A stretch of 64,000 nucleotides of DNA from Chelatococcus albus (GCF_030067675.1 NZ_JASJEV010000001.1:572309-636308), one strand, 5' to 3'; counted from the stretch's first letter, positions 11,731 through 23,066 are shown. The notes: generated by a model from the sequence alone, not told the origin. Translations and numbers: made by a program.

Positions 11731-12960
11731 TCACATGCCGGCGAGGTGCGGCACCGGGTCGACCGGAGTGGAGCCGCGACGCAGCTCGAAGTGGAGCTGC
11801 GGTGAGGAGACGTTGCCGGTCTGGCCCGACCTGGCGATGACCTGCCCGCGCTTGACCTTCTCGCCCCGCTTGACGGTGATCTCGCCATTGTGGGCATAGG
11901 CCGACACCCAGCCGTCATCGTGACGGATGAGGACCAGATTGCCGTAGCCCTTCAACTCGTTGCCGGCATAGGCGACGGTGCCGCCCTCCGCCGCCTTCAC
12001 CGGCGTGCCCTCGGGCACGGCGATGTTGATGCCCTCGTTGCCGCCCTTGCTGAACCCGGAGATGACGCGGCCGCGGGCCGGCCAGCGGAACTCGGGCCCC
12101 GAGGCCGCGGACGGAGCAGCCGCGGCAGGCTCCTCCTTGGCGATGCTCGCGGTCTGCTGCGGCTCCGCCGGGGACAGGGCCGCTACCTTCTGATCCTTCG
12201 CCGCCGGCGCCTTCTCCGCGATGGGCTGCTTGGCCGGCTGAGGCTGAGCCTGCTGCGCCGGCGGCTTGCCGGGCGCAGCCGCCGGTTTCGGCGCCTCGCC
12301 GGGAGCGGCTGCCACCGCTGTCTTGCCCGGCGATTTCACCGGCGCGGGCATCGTCGCGACGGGCTCCGCTTTGGCCGGCTTGGCAACGGCGGGCTGCACG
12401 CCCTGGGTGAATCGCATCTGCGGCTGGGCCGGCGCCGCGGAGGGAGCGGTAGCTACCGTCTGCTGGCCGGCCGCATTGTAGACCGGAATGACGATCTGGC
12501 TGCCGGGTTTCACCTGCGCCGGGTTCGACAGGCCGTTGGCGGAGAGGATCGCGGCCGCCGGAACACCGTAGCGGTTGGAGATCGAGGCAAGGCTGTCGCC
12601 GGTGCCGACGAAGATCGGGGTTCCGCCCTGCGCGCTCCATCCGACCTTGCCGCCCGTCACAGGCGCGGGGCTCACGGGTGCGGCGGCCTGCGGAGACAGG
12701 TTCGGGAGCGGCGCGCTCGCGACCGGACGCACGGGCTGCGGCGCGGGCAAGGGCTGCGCCTGCACCGGGGGCGTCGGGGCGCGATTGATGCTGCCGGTCG
12801 CGACCGGATCCGCCTGCGACGAGGAGAAGGGGCTGGAAAAGGGATTGTCGACAAAACGCAGTGCGTCGGAGCTGCACCCGGCGGCGACGCTCGCGATGAA
12901 CCCGACAGCGGCGACGCGCCGGAATACGCCAGACGGCAAGCACTCAACTCGAACACGCAT
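11731..12960 (-). CDS. NlpD-like lipoprotein: LysM plus degenerate LytM (M23) domain
   Basis: This 409-residue outer-envelope protein has a lipoprotein signal (AAVGFIASVAAGC, lipid-bearing Cys about residue 29). A Pro/Gln-rich linker follows, then a LysM peptidoglycan-binding domain at about 115-161 (GTGDSLASISNRYGVPAAAIL), a long Ala/Pro/Lys linker, and a C-terminal LytM fold. The M23 zinc ligands are altered: the H-x3-D site reads NEGIN, and the HxH site reads QLHFELR instead of HLH. As in E. coli NlpD, it should therefore activate amidases rather than cut peptidoglycan. The gene order surE-pcm-nlpD is the same as in E. coli. A GTG six codons upstream (12978) is an alternative start. Confidence 0.87.
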   Translation of the reverse strand: MRVRVECLPSGVFRRVAAVGFIASVAAGCSSDALRFVDNPFSSPFSSSQADPVATGSINRAPTPPVQAQPLPAPQPVRPVASAPLPNLSPQAAAPVSPAPVTGGKVGWSAQGGTPIFVGTGDSLASISNRYGVPAAAILSANGLSNPAQVKPGSQIVIPVYNAAGQQTVATAPSAAPAQPQMRFTQGVQPAVAKPAKAEPVATMPAPVKSPGKTAVAAAPGEAPKPAAAPGKPPAQQAQPQPAKQPIAEKAPAAKDQKVAALSPAEPQQTASIAKEEPAAAAPSAASGPEFRWPARGRVISGFSKGGNEGINIAVPEGTPVKAAEGGTVAYAGNELKGYGNLVLIRHDDGWVSAYAHNGEITVKRGEKVKRGQVIARSGQTGNVSSPQLHFELRRGSTPVDPVPHLAGM

Positions 12961-13088
12961 CGACCCACCCACACGCACGCAAGGTCCATGCGGCCGATTA
13001 AAACGGGATTCAGGTTAAGCAAGCGTTGCCGAGGGCGCCGCAGGTGGAATTTCGATTCACCGTGTCGGCTGTGGGCCGCGGCGACCGG

Positions 13089-13787
13089 CTACAGGGCCCG
13101 CGCCGTACCCTCGACCAGCGGCGGCAGACGGATGATGCCCTTCTGATGCTCGACGAGCTCACCTTCGGCTGTCCGTTCGATCGAAACAAGCCGCGGCTGA
13201 TCCCCGATGATGCGGGCCGCGACCATCCGGCCGCCGGGCGGCAGGGCCGCGAGCACCCCCTTGGGCAGGCCGGTGATCGTGCCGTTGAGCAGGATCCGGT
13301 CGAACAGCCCGCTCATCGCGCCGACGGCGAAACCGTCGCCGGGCATGATGCGCACCTGGCGCAGGCCGAGTGCGGCGACGCGTTCACTCGCGGCGAGCGC
13401 CAGCGTGCGGAAGCGCTCGACGGACACGACCTCGCGCCCGAGCCGACCGAGCACCGCCGAGACATAGCCCGAACCCGTGCCGACCTCGAGCACGCGGTGA
13501 TGCGCCTCGACGCCCAGGGCCACCAGCATCGTGGCGATCGTCGCCGGTGCCGTCATCGTCTGCCCGCAGGGCAGCGGCAACGAGACGTCGGCGCGGGCGA
13601 GATCGGCGAAGCGCCGCGGCGCGAAAAGATCACGCGGTACGGTCTCCATGGCCCGCAGCACGCTGGTGTCGCGAATGCCGCGCTCGCGCAGGTTGAGGAG
13701 GAACGCGACCGTCTCCTCGGCGCCGGTGGCGGGACCCGCGCCGTCGTTCGGCGGAGCTGCGGCGGGGCTATCCGAAGAGGCGCGCAT
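13089..13787 (-). CDS. pcm: protein-L-isoaspartate O-methyltransferase
   Basis: This enzyme methylates the isoaspartyl residues of ageing proteins with S-adenosylmethionine, starting their repair. The 232-residue protein has a short disordered N-terminus, the family motif [20 protein letters not shown], and the SAM-binding stretch [20 protein letters not shown]. The later region [22 protein letters not shown] carries the post-motif acidic and aromatic residues. The start overlaps the end of surE by 20 bases, so translation is probably coupled. It lies upstream of the nlpD-like gene. Confidence 0.93.
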   Translation of the reverse strand: MRASSDSPAAAPPNDGAGPATGAEETVAFLLNLRERGIRDTSVLRAMETVPRDLFAPRRFADLARADVSLPLPCGQTMTAPATIATMLVALGVEAHHRVLEVGTGSGYVSAVLGRLGREVVSVERFRTLALAASERVAALGLRQVRIMPGDGFAVGAMSGLFDRILLNGTITGLPKGVLAALPPGGRMVAARIIGDQPRLVSIERTAEGELVEHQKGIIRLPPLVEGTARAL

Positions 13788-14529
13788 AGCGCGTCATCGT
13801 GGGCTCGTGCGTCAGGTCGAGTTCGAGCGGGGTCACCGAGATGCGACGGTCGGCGATCGCCCACAGATCCGTGCCGTCACGCGGGCTCGGCTTGCCGCGG
13901 GCAAAGGCCAGCCAGTAGTAGGGATTGCCGCGCCCGTCGACGCGATCGTCGACCTTGAGCAGTGCCATGTCGCGGTGCCCCTGGGCAGTCACGGCGATGC
14001 CCTGCACCTCGGCTGGATCACAATCGGGGAAATTGACGTTGACGAGGACGCCCGGGTCGATCCCCGCCTCGAGCAGCTTGCGCACGACCTCCGGCGCATG
14101 CGTTTCGGCGCATTCCCACCTGATTCCGGCGCGGCCGCCGGCGCCGTAGGCCTGCGACAGGGCAATGGACGGCACGCCAAGGATCGTCCCCTCCATCGCG
14201 CCGGCCACGGTGCCCGAATAGGTCACGTCCTCGGCGACGTTCTGGCCGCGATTGACGCCCGACAGGACGAGGTCGGGCAGCACGTCCTTCATCACGTGGC
14301 GGATGCCCATGATGACACAATCCGTCGGCGTCCCCTTCACGGCGTAATGCTTGTCGCTCACTTCGCGCAAGCGCAGCGGATCGTTGAGCGACAGCGAATG
14401 CGACACCCCGCTCTGGTCCGTCTCCGGGGCAATGATCCACACGTCGTCGCACAGGGTGCGGGCGATGCGCTCCAGCACTTTCAGCCCGGGGGCATGGATG
14501 CCGTCGTCGTTGGTGATGAGGATGCGCAT
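13768..14529 (-). CDS. surE: 5'/3'-nucleotidase SurE
   Basis: SurE is a divalent-metal-dependent nucleoside monophosphatase linked to stationary-phase survival. The 253-residue product starts [16 protein letters not shown], giving the metal-binding Asp pair at residues 8-9. It contains the Ser of [15 protein letters not shown] and the conserved [19 protein letters not shown] with its metal-ligand Asn, followed by [16 protein letters not shown]. Length is typical. The gene lies between serS (four bases upstream) and pcm (20-base overlap) in one minus-strand operon. Confidence 0.97.
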   Translation of the reverse strand: MRILITNDDGIHAPGLKVLERIARTLCDDVWIIAPETDQSGVSHSLSLNDPLRLREVSDKHYAVKGTPTDCVIMGIRHVMKDVLPDLVLSGVNRGQNVAEDVTYSGTVAGAMEGTILGVPSIALSQAYGAGGRAGIRWECAETHAPEVVRKLLEAGIDPGVLVNVNFPDCDPAEVQGIAVTAQGHRDMALLKVDDRVDGRGNPYYWLAFARGKPSPRDGTDLWAIADRRISVTPLELDLTHEPTMTRYARLFG

Positions 14530-14533
14530 CGGG

Positions 14534-15817
14534 TCAGGCCGCCTTCTCGATTCGCGTGATGCCGCCCATGTAGGGCTCGAGGACGGGCGGCACGGTCACC
14601 GAGCCATCCTCGTTCTGCCATGTTTCCATGACGGCGATGAGCGCGCGGCCCACCGCCGTGCCCGAACCGTTGAGCGTGTGCACGAAGCGCGGGGCCTTGC
14701 CGTCCTTCGGGCGGTAGCGGGCATTCATGCGCCGGGCCTGGAAATCGGTGCAGACCGAGCAGCTCGAGATCTCGCGATAAGCCCCCTGCCCCGGCAGCCA
14801 CACCTCGATGTCGTAGGTCTTGGCCGAGGCGAAGCCCATGTCGCCGGTGCACAGCGTCACCACGCGGTAGTGCAGGTCGAGCTTGCGCAGCACGGCCTCG
14901 GCGCAGGCGAGCATGCGCTCGTGCTCGTCGGCCGACTGCTCCGGCGTCGTGATCGAGACGAGCTCCACCTTCTCGAACTGGTGCTGGCGCAGCATGCCGC
15001 GCGTGTCCTTGCCGGCGGCGCCGGCTTCCGAGCGGAAGCACGGTGTCAGCGCCGTCAGGCGCATCGGCAGCTCGTCCTCGCTCACGATGCTGTCACGCAC
15101 GAAGTTGGTCAGGGTCACTTCTGCGGTCGAGATCAGCCAGCGCCCGTCGGTGGTGCGGAACAGATCCTCCTCGAACTTGGGCAACTGGCCGACGCCGAAG
15201 ACGGCCGGGTCGCGCACGAGGAGGGGCGGGTTGACCTCGGTATAGCCGTGTTCGGTGGTGTGGAGATCGAGCATGAACTGCCCGAGCGCGCGCGACAGGC
15301 GGGCGAGACCGCCCTTGAGCACGGTGAAACGCGAACCAGAGAGCTTCGCCGCCGTCTCGAAATCCATGAGGCCCGAAGCCTCGCCGAGTTCGAAGTGCTG
15401 TTTCGGCTGGAAGGAGTAGTTGCGGCGGACGCCGTGATTGTGCCGCTCGACGTTGCCCATCTCGTCCTCGCCGATGGGAACGTCCGGCTTCGGCGTGTTC
15501 GGGATGGCGGCGAGCGCCGCGTCAAGCTCGGCGATCGCTACGCGCTCGGCTTCCTCGGCAGCCGGAATCTCTTCCTTGAGCTTCGCCACCTCGGCCATCA
15601 GGGCCGCGGCGCGGGTCTCGTCCTTGGCCTTCTTCGCCTCGCCGATCTCCCGCGACAGGCTGTTGCGCCGCTCCTGCGCCATCTGCAGTGAGGCGATGGC
15701 CGCCCGGCGCTTCTCGTCGATGGCGATGAGGCGCTCCGACAGGGGCGCAAGCCCCCTGGCCTTCAGGCCGCGGTCGAAGGCTTCGGGATTGTCGCGGATG
15801 AGGCGGATGTCGTGCAT
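14534..15817 (-). CDS. serS: seryl-tRNA synthetase
   Basis: This class II synthetase charges tRNA-Ser (and tRNA-Sec) with serine. I set the start at the ATG at 15817 because the product then begins [18 protein letters not shown], the normal N-terminus. Upstream in-frame sequence is Arg-rich shadow and overlaps the tatC side. The 427 residues comprise the N-terminal tRNA-binding coiled coil (about 30-105), then the catalytic domain with motif 2 ([20 protein letters not shown]) and motif 3 ([19 protein letters not shown]). It lies four bases upstream of surE and 55 bases after tatC. Confidence 0.97.
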   Translation of the reverse strand: MHDIRLIRDNPEAFDRGLKARGLAPLSERLIAIDEKRRAAIASLQMAQERRNSLSREIGEAKKAKDETRAAALMAEVAKLKEEIPAAEEAERVAIAELDAALAAIPNTPKPDVPIGEDEMGNVERHNHGVRRNYSFQPKQHFELGEASGLMDFETAAKLSGSRFTVLKGGLARLSRALGQFMLDLHTTEHGYTEVNPPLLVRDPAVFGVGQLPKFEEDLFRTTDGRWLISTAEVTLTNFVRDSIVSEDELPMRLTALTPCFRSEAGAAGKDTRGMLRQHQFEKVELVSITTPEQSADEHERMLACAEAVLRKLDLHYRVVTLCTGDMGFASAKTYDIEVWLPGQGAYREISSCSVCTDFQARRMNARYRPKDGKAPRFVHTLNGSGTAVGRALIAVMETWQNEDGSVTVPPVLEPYMGGITRIEKAA

Positions 15818-15872
15818 GGCTGTCGCGGGATCGCCGACGGGAAGCCGGCGATCCGTCGCGATCCTTGCGCGA

Positions 15873-16661
15873 TCAGTCCGCCGCGCGCGCGGCCTCGGCT
15901 TCCGCGCGCTTCTTCTCGGCCATTCGGACGGAGAAGATGGAAAGCTCGTAAAGGAGCAGGGTCGGCAGGGCAAGCGCGAGCTGGCTGATCACATCGGGCG
16001 GCGTCAGCACGGCCGCGACGATGAAGACGACGACGATGGCATAACGCCGCTTCTCCTTGAGGAACTGGCTGTCGACGAGGCCCGCCCGCCCCAGCAGCGT
16101 CAGGATGACGGGAAGCTGGAAGCAGATGCCGAAGGCGAAGATGAGCGTCATGATGAGCGACAGGTATTCGCTCACCTTGGGCAGGAGCTGAATCGCCGCC
16201 TGACCCGCCTCGGCCGCCTGCTGTTGGCCGATGGAGAAGCGCATGACCACCGGCATGGCGAAGAAATAGACGACCGCCGCGCCGAGAAGGAAGAACACCG
16301 GCGTCGCCACGAGATAGGGCAGGAAGGCCTCGCGCTCGTTCTTGTAGAGCCCAGGTGCGACGAACTTGTAGATCTGTGTGGCTACGACCGGAAAGGACAG
16401 GAAGGCAGCCCCGAAGACCGCGATCTTGATCTGCGTGAAGAGATATTCGAGCGGCGCCGTGTAGATGAGGCGCACGTCCGCCCCCTCGCCCGCAGCATAG
16501 ACATAGGGCCAGACGAGGATGTTGTAGATGTACTTCGCGAAGGCGAAGCACAGGAAGAACGTCACGACGAAGGCCAGCATCGACTTGATGAGCCGCGAGC
16601 GCAGCTCGATCAGATGCTCGATGAGGGGGGCCTTTGTCGCCTCGATGTCCTCGTAGCTCAT
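15873..16661 (-). CDS. tatC: Sec-independent protein translocase TatC
   Basis: TatC is the multi-spanning core of the twin-arginine translocase and binds the RR signal peptide together with TatB. The 262-residue protein begins [20 protein letters not shown] with the conserved HLIELR motif, then six membrane helices. Signature segments are [22 protein letters not shown] and [18 protein letters not shown]. The C-terminus is charged and cytoplasmic ([17 protein letters not shown]). The start overlaps the tatB stop by four bases, indicating coupled translation. Confidence 0.97.
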   Translation of the reverse strand: MSYEDIEATKAPLIEHLIELRSRLIKSMLAFVVTFFLCFAFAKYIYNILVWPYVYAAGEGADVRLIYTAPLEYLFTQIKIAVFGAAFLSFPVVATQIYKFVAPGLYKNEREAFLPYLVATPVFFLLGAAVVYFFAMPVVMRFSIGQQQAAEAGQAAIQLLPKVSEYLSLIMTLIFAFGICFQLPVILTLLGRAGLVDSQFLKEKRRYAIVVVFIVAAVLTPPDVISQLALALPTLLLYELSIFSVRMAEKKRAEAEAARAAD

Positions 16662-17242
16662 GCCGAAGCCCCCTCGCCCGGCGTCTGCTCTTCAGTATCG
16701 GCCGCCTTCTTCGTGCGGCGGCGCGCGGGCTGGGGAGCCGTCTCCGCGGCTGGTGCATCGACCGATGCCGCTTCAGCGTCGGCCTCGATCTTGGGCGCGG
16801 CCTTGCGCCGCGGTTTCGGCTTCGGCTGTGCTTCGGCAGCCGCAGCAGCAACGGTCGCGTTGACGTCCGGCGGCGCCGGCAGGTCGGGCGCAGCGATCTC
16901 GACGGACGCGGCTGCGGCCGCCGTCGCTTCGCCCGCCGCAGCAGGCGCGGCGGGAGAATCGGACGGCTTCGATTCGACGGCGCTGCGGATTTCGTTGCGC
17001 ACGGTCTCGATCGGATTGAAGCTCGCGGCCTCGTTCAGGCTCTCGACGTTCTTCTTGATCTCGTCGAGCTCGGCCTCGCGCATGGCCTCGTTGAACTGCG
17101 CCTGGAACTCGCCGGCCATGCGGCGCAGATTCGCCGTCGCCTGCCCCACGGTGCGGAGCACTTTCGGCAGGTCCTTCGGCCCGATGACCACGAGCGCGAT
17201 CGCGCCGATGAGGAGCAGTTCGCTCCAGCCGATATCGAACAT
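16658..17242 (-). CDS. tatB: Sec-independent protein translocase TatB
   Basis: TatB joins TatC in the signal-peptide receptor complex. The 194-residue protein has the family N-terminus MFDIGWSELLLIGAIALVVIGPKDLP with its Glu-8 membrane helix and GPKDLP hinge, then an amphipathic helix (VGQATANLRRMAGEFQAQFNEA). A long, Ala/Pro/Lys-rich tail of about 120 residues follows. Such extended tails are common in alphaproteobacterial TatB. It lies 74 bases downstream of tatA and overlaps tatC by four bases. Confidence 0.96.
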   Translation of the reverse strand: MFDIGWSELLLIGAIALVVIGPKDLPKVLRTVGQATANLRRMAGEFQAQFNEAMREAELDEIKKNVESLNEAASFNPIETVRNEIRSAVESKPSDSPAAPAAAGEATAAAAASVEIAAPDLPAPPDVNATVAAAAAEAQPKPKPRRKAAPKIEADAEAASVDAPAAETAPQPARRRTKKAADTEEQTPGEGASA

Positions 17243-17316
17243 GATGGGCTCTATGGCAGGCGCTGCACGACGTCCGGCATTCCCGGCCGGCCGTCACCAA
17301 ACCGAACGGTGGAGGT

Positions 17317-17568
17317 TCAGCCCGCCTTGCGCTCGCCGGCCTCGGTCTGCACCCCCGTCGGATTACCCGGCTGGTGTTCGATGGTCTTGACGGGGTCGGC
17401 CGGCGGCGTGGTCGTCGACGCGGGCGCCTCGTCTTCCGACATGCCCTTCTTGAAGGCCTTGATGCCCTTGGCCACGTCGCCCATCAGCTCGGAGATCTTG
17501 CCGCGTCCGAAGAGCAGCAGGACGATCACGCCGACGACGATCCAGTGCCAGATGCTTGCACCACCCAT
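17317..17568 (-). CDS. tatA: Sec-independent protein translocase TatA
   Basis: TatA polymerises to form the passage for folded Tat substrates. The 83-residue protein starts [39 protein letters not shown]: one membrane helix, the FGRGK hinge and an amphipathic helix with the usual [14 protein letters not shown] pattern, then an acidic, proline-containing tail. It is the first gene of tatA-tatB-tatC. The orphan ABC ATPase ends 74 bases upstream. Confidence 0.96.
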   Translation of the reverse strand: MGGASIWHWIVVGVIVLLLFGRGKISELMGDVAKGIKAFKKGMSEDEAPASTTTPPADPVKTIEHQPGNPTGVQTEAGERKAG

Positions 17569-17642
17569 AACTCATGTCTCCAGGCGCTCGACGGGAGCGC
17601 GTCCTTCCGGTGCCGTCAGGCCCCTCCACGTTCGGGCAGAAC

Positions 17643-18842
<1,200 letters not shown>

Positions 18843-18854
18843 CGAAAGGTTCCG

Positions 18855-19565
18855 CTACCGCTCGTCCGACATGTCGAGCGGCTCGCCCATCTCGGCAACC
18901 CTCTCGGCTTCGAGAATCGTGAATAAATCCTCCTCGAGAGGCTCCTCGTCCTCGCGCAGGGTCGGGTCGTCGCTCGGCAGCGGCACCACCGTGCCCGGCG
19001 GCAGGCGCCCGGAGAGAAAGCCCGCCCCCTTGAGCTCGTCGAGCCCGGGCAGGTCGTCGATCGCCTCGAGGCCGAAATGGGAGAGAAAGCTCGGCGTCGT
19101 GCCGTAGGTCACCGGCCGGCCCGGGGTGCGCCTTCGCCCGCGCAGACGCACCCAGCCGGTTTCCATGAGCGCATCGAGCGTGCCGCGCGAGGTGGCGACG
19201 CCGCGGATGTCCTCGATCTCGGCGCGGGTGACGGGCTGGTGATAGGCGATGATGGCGAGCGTCTCGAGGGCGGCGCGCGAAAGCTTCCTCGGCTCCACGA
19301 CCTCGCGCGCGAGCACGAAGGCGAGATCCGGCGCCGTGCGGAAGACCCATCCCTCCGCCACGCGCTGGAGATTGACGCCGCGTGCCGCATAGAGCGTCTC
19401 GAGCCGCGCGAGCACCGCCCGCAGATCCGTACCTTCCGGCAGCCGGCCGGCAAGGTCCTCCTCGCGCACGGGCTCGCGCGAGGCGAAGATCAAGGCCTCC
19501 GCGATGCGCAGCGCCTCCGCGAAGGCCTGCGCGTCGCGGGCGATGCTTTCCACCGTCGCGCTCAT
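18855..19565 (-). CDS. scpB: segregation and condensation protein B
   Basis: ScpB is a winged-helix (kite) protein that dimerises and binds ScpA in the Smc-ScpAB condensin, which organises and separates chromosomes. I take the ATG at 19565, giving 236 residues and a four-base ATGA overlap with scpA. In-frame upstream sequence is antisense shadow. Recognisable segments are ALRIAEALIFASREPV, LSRAALETLAIIAYHQPVTRAEIEDIRGV and GRPVTYGTTPSFLSHFGL. The C-terminus is extended and acidic (about 60 residues after the core). Confidence 0.95.
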   Translation of the reverse strand: MSATVESIARDAQAFAEALRIAEALIFASREPVREEDLAGRLPEGTDLRAVLARLETLYAARGVNLQRVAEGWVFRTAPDLAFVLAREVVEPRKLSRAALETLAIIAYHQPVTRAEIEDIRGVATSRGTLDALMETGWVRLRGRRRTPGRPVTYGTTPSFLSHFGLEAIDDLPGLDELKGAGFLSGRLPPGTVVPLPSDDPTLREDEEPLEEDLFTILEAERVAEMGEPLDMSDER

Positions 19566-20395
19566 CGCTTCTCCTCCCCCGCCGAAGGCCGTGGCGGCAT
19601 GCCCGCCGCACCACCATCCCTGCGTCGCACCCAGAGGGGCCCGAAGGGCTCGTCCTGGTGAAGGTCGAGAATGCCCTCGCGCGCCATTTCGAGAGTTGCC
19701 GAAAGGGCCGACGCGCGCACGGTCCTCCGCATGTTCGGCCGGGCGACATAGGTCGTCAGGTAGTCGTCGAGCGCCGTCCAGTCCCGTGCCTCGCCGACCA
19801 GTCGCTCGAGCGCCTCGCGCGCTTCGATCAGCGACCACACGAAACGCTTGTGCAGCGTCACGCGGGCGTTGGCCTGCTTCTGCCGCTGATGTGCATAGGC
19901 CGTCAGAAGATCGTAAAGCGTCGCCTCCCACTGCGGCCGCTCCAATACCGCCACGGGTTCCGGCCGCCCGCGCGCGAACACGTCCCGGCCGAGCTGCGGC
20001 CGGTCGGACAGGCGCTTCGCCGCGGCGCGGATGGCCTCAAGCCGGCGCAGGCGGAAGGCAAGCGCTGTGGCGAGATCGGAGGCGCTCGGCTCGTCGCCGT
20101 CCCTGGGCGGCTCGGGCAGGAGCAGGCGCGACTTGAGATAGGCGAGCCAGGCGGCCATGACGAGATAGTCGGCCGCGAGCTCGAGCCGGGTGCGTCGCGC
20201 CTCCTCGATGAACTGCAGATACTGCTCGGCGAGCGCCAGGACCGAGATGCGATGCAGGTCGACCTTCTGGCGGCGGGCGAGCTCGAGAAGAAGGTCGAGC
20301 GGGCCCTCGAAACCGTCCACGTCGACGATCAGCGCGGGCTCGCCCGCACCGCGCTCGGCGAGGTCGGCGTCCTCGAAGGGAAGCTCGGCGGCCAT
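19562..20395 (-). CDS. scpA: segregation and condensation protein A
   Basis: ScpA is the kleisin that bridges the two Smc heads. The 277-residue protein has the conserved N-terminal domain VDGFEGPLDLLLELARRQKVDLHRISVLALAEQYL and the helix LAADYLVMAAWLAYLKSRLLLPEP. A variable middle follows, then a winged-helix C-terminus that ends in FGPLWVRR and a basic tail. It lies between nagZ (45 bases upstream) and scpB (four-base overlap), the standard alphaproteobacterial order. Confidence 0.95.
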   Translation of the reverse strand: MAAELPFEDADLAERGAGEPALIVDVDGFEGPLDLLLELARRQKVDLHRISVLALAEQYLQFIEEARRTRLELAADYLVMAAWLAYLKSRLLLPEPPRDGDEPSASDLATALAFRLRRLEAIRAAAKRLSDRPQLGRDVFARGRPEPVAVLERPQWEATLYDLLTAYAHQRQKQANARVTLHKRFVWSLIEAREALERLVGEARDWTALDDYLTTYVARPNMRRTVRASALSATLEMAREGILDLHQDEPFGPLWVRRRDGGAAGMPPRPSAGEEKR

Positions 20396-20440
20396 CGGCT
20401 GTCCGTCCCCGGTCCTGTCGTCTCGCCCAGCTTCCGCCCG

Positions 20441-21460
20441 TCAGGCGGCCGCCGCAAGCGCCGCGTCGAGGCGCGCGCGGGCTTCCACAGGATCGAAGGG
20501 CTCAGGCAGATGCCGGATGCGGGCGAGCGCCGCCTCGGCCCGCCGCTTCGCCTTGCCGGCGAGCGCGGGCGCAACCTCCGCCACCGCACGCATCTCGGCG
20601 AGGTCGCCGTTGCAGTGGAGCACCACGTCGCAGCCGCCGGCAAAGGCCGCCCGGGCCCGTTCGGCAATCGTGCCCGACAGCGCGTTCATCGACAGATCGT
20701 CGCTGATGATGAGGCCGTCGAAGCCGATGTGCTCGCGCACGATGCGTCGCAGCACGACGCGAGAGGTCGTCGCCGGGCGCCGCGGGTCGATCGCGGTGTA
20801 GACGACATGGGCCGACATGGCGAGCGGCAGGTCGGCCAGGACGCGGAAGGGCAGGAAATCGCGCGCCTCCAGGGAGGCGAGCGGCGCATCGACCACGGGC
20901 AGGGCATGGTGGCTGTCCGCCCCCGCCCGCCCGTGACCGGGGATATGCTTCATCACGGGCAGCACGCCGCCGGCAATGAGCCCCTCCGCCGCCGCGCGGC
21001 CGAGAACGGCGACGCTCTCGGCATCCTCGGCATAGGCGCGGTTGCCAATGACGTCGTGTGCGCCCGGCACCGGCACGTCGAGCACCGGCAGGCAGTCGAC
21101 CGTGATGCCCACGGCCGTGAGATCGTGCGCCATGAGCCGCGCCCCAAGGCGCGCCAGCTCCCGCCGCACGAGCGGGTCGTTCACCGCCACGCGCCCGTAG
21201 GCACGCCCTGCCGGATAGGCGGGCCAGTGCGGAGGCCCGAGACGCTGCACGCGCCCGCCCTCCTGATCGACGAGCACGGGTGCGTCGGCCCGCCCGACCG
21301 CCTCGCGCATGGCGCTCGTCAGCCCGCGCAGCTGATCGGGACTCTCGACATTGCGCTTGAAGACGATGAATCCCCAAGGGTCGGCGTCCCTGTAGAACGC
21401 TCTCTCCTCCGGGGTCAGCACGGGGCCCCGGGCGCCCACAATGAAAGCGCGGATCGTCAT
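20441..21460 (-). CDS. nagZ: beta-N-acetylhexosaminidase NagZ
   Basis: This cytosolic family 3 glycosidase removes N-acetylglucosamine from 1,6-anhydro-muropeptides during peptidoglycan recycling. The 339-residue TIM-barrel protein carries DQEGGRVQRLGPPHWPAYP and the mobile catalytic loop motif KHIPGHGRAGADSHHALP with the general acid/base His. It also has the nucleophile Asp within GLIISDDLSMNAL. There is no signal peptide, as expected. It follows the SPOR-domain gene by 49 bases and precedes scpA. Confidence 0.96.
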   Translation of the reverse strand: MTIRAFIVGARGPVLTPEERAFYRDADPWGFIVFKRNVESPDQLRGLTSAMREAVGRADAPVLVDQEGGRVQRLGPPHWPAYPAGRAYGRVAVNDPLVRRELARLGARLMAHDLTAVGITVDCLPVLDVPVPGAHDVIGNRAYAEDAESVAVLGRAAAEGLIAGGVLPVMKHIPGHGRAGADSHHALPVVDAPLASLEARDFLPFRVLADLPLAMSAHVVYTAIDPRRPATTSRVVLRRIVREHIGFDGLIISDDLSMNALSGTIAERARAAFAGGCDVVLHCNGDLAEMRAVAEVAPALAGKAKRRAEAALARIRHLPEPFDPVEARARLDAALAAAA

Positions 21461-21509
21461 GACGATCCGCGCTTAAGCGGGCGCCTCGCGCCGGTCAAGG
21501 TGAGCGCCG

Positions 21510-23066
21510 TCAGTTGCGCGCCACGAAGCACTGCCCACCGGCGGCCTGCAGCTTGGTGCAGAGCACGGTCGCATCCTCGCGCGACATCGGCCCGACGCGC
21601 AGGCGATAGATGGTGCGGTCGCCGACCTCCACCTTGCGGACCAGCGGCTTGTGGCCAGCGAGATCGGGATGTTTGCGCTGCAGGGCGGCGAAAGTGCTGC
21701 GCGCCTCCGCTTCGCTGCCCGGCGCGGCAAGCTGCACGGCGAAGGCACCGGCAGCGCCTGCAGGAGCCGCGGCAGAGGTCGCGGCCGTCACCTCCGGCTC
21801 GCCGGTCGTGGCTTGCAGCGCGGCGTTCGCCACGCGGCGCGGCTGGGCGGCCTGCGGCGAGATCGACAGCGGAGCGCCGACCGCCTCGGCCGCACGGGCG
21901 GGGGCGGCCACCTGGGGCTTGGGCGCAGCGGTCTGGGTCACGGGAGCGGCCGCCGGCGTGGTGCCCGCCGGCTTGGGCTGCGTGGCCGCCGCCGGCTTCG
22001 GCGCAGCCGGCGCCGCCGAAGCGTCGGACACGATGGTGCCATCCGGCCGGACGGACACGGTCTTCACCCGCTTCGGCTCACCAAGCGCCGCTGCCGCCGG
22101 GCTCGTGGGCTGCGGCGGGCTCGGCACCGGCACGGCGGCGGCGCCCTCGCCGGGGAGCGCGGCGAGCGCCACGTCCCGGCGGATCGCCTGGGCCACGTCC
22201 ACCGGCTGCTCCTCCCGGCTCACGACCTTGCTCTGGGCCGGGACATCTTGGCCGATCTTCTCGTAGATCTGCTGGTTCTGGTTCGGGATCTCGACGCCGC
22301 CCGGATTCTGCGGCTGAACCTTCGCGGGCTCGTTGTCGGCCTTGATCACGGGCGGCTCGCCGCTGATGGTTCCGCCCGATCCGCCCCGCAAGGCGAACAC
22401 GCCGGAGACGCCAATGACGGCGATGCCGAGCACCGTCGCGACGGCAATGAGCCCCTTGCGCGAGCGGCGCGGCTCGAGCGGCACGAAGTCGGACTCGCCC
22501 GCCTCGTCGGCATAGGGCTGGCCGTCGCCCCGCGCGTCGTAATAGGGATCGTACCGGTCCGCATAACCGGCCTGTGCCCCCTGGGCATAGGCCTGGTAAT
22601 CCTCCGCCTGCGCTCCGTAGCCGCGCTGGTCGACCGACCACTGGTCGACCTCCGCCCCACCGCCGCGCCCGGCATAGGGGGATGCGGCATAGTCGTCCAC
22701 GGGCTCGAAGCGCCGGTCGCGCAGATCGAGATGCCCCCCTGGCGGCTGCACATAGGGCTTCTCGGTGAACGGACCACGCAAGCCCAGATCGTCGAACTGC
22801 CCTCCTGCGGACACAGCTCCTGCCCCAGAGGCAGTATCCGGCAGCAAGGGGGCAGCTTGGAGCCCGATGCGCGCCCCCGCCACCGGCTTCGCCTGCCGGT
22901 CGGCGGACAGGATCGCGCGGAAGGGGTCGTCCTGTCCGACGATGCGGGCGAGTTCGGCCAGCGGATCCTCCTGCCGGGTCGGTCGCGCCGACGCGGGAAC
23001 CTGCTTCAACTCACGCTCGATCTCCTCAAGATCGAGAGCAAGGCGGGACTTGGTCGAGTCGTGCAT
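21510..23066 (-). CDS. SPOR domain membrane protein
   Basis: This 518-residue bitopic protein has a cytoplasmic part of about 210 residues rich in Asp, Tyr and Gly, then one membrane helix (GLIAVATVLGIAVIGVSGVFAL). A long Pro/Ala-rich periplasmic linker follows, and a C-terminal SPOR domain (about 440-518: GAFAVQLAAPGSEAEARSTFAALQ to the end). SPOR domains bind denuded glycan strands at the division septum, so a septal or cell-wall role is likely. The start at 23066 gives MHDSTKSRLALDLEEIER. It lies between argS and nagZ, its usual place in this order. Confidence 0.9.
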   Translation of the reverse strand: MHDSTKSRLALDLEEIERELKQVPASARPTRQEDPLAELARIVGQDDPFRAILSADRQAKPVAGARIGLQAAPLLPDTASGAGAVSAGGQFDDLGLRGPFTEKPYVQPPGGHLDLRDRRFEPVDDYAASPYAGRGGGAEVDQWSVDQRGYGAQAEDYQAYAQGAQAGYADRYDPYYDARGDGQPYADEAGESDFVPLEPRRSRKGLIAVATVLGIAVIGVSGVFALRGGSGGTISGEPPVIKADNEPAKVQPQNPGGVEIPNQNQQIYEKIGQDVPAQSKVVSREEQPVDVAQAIRRDVALAALPGEGAAAVPVPSPPQPTSPAAAALGEPKRVKTVSVRPDGTIVSDASAAPAAPKPAAATQPKPAGTTPAAAPVTQTAAPKPQVAAPARAAEAVGAPLSISPQAAQPRRVANAALQATTGEPEVTAATSAAAPAGAAGAFAVQLAAPGSEAEARSTFAALQRKHPDLAGHKPLVRKVEVGDRTIYRLRVGPMSREDATVLCTKLQAAGGQCFVARN

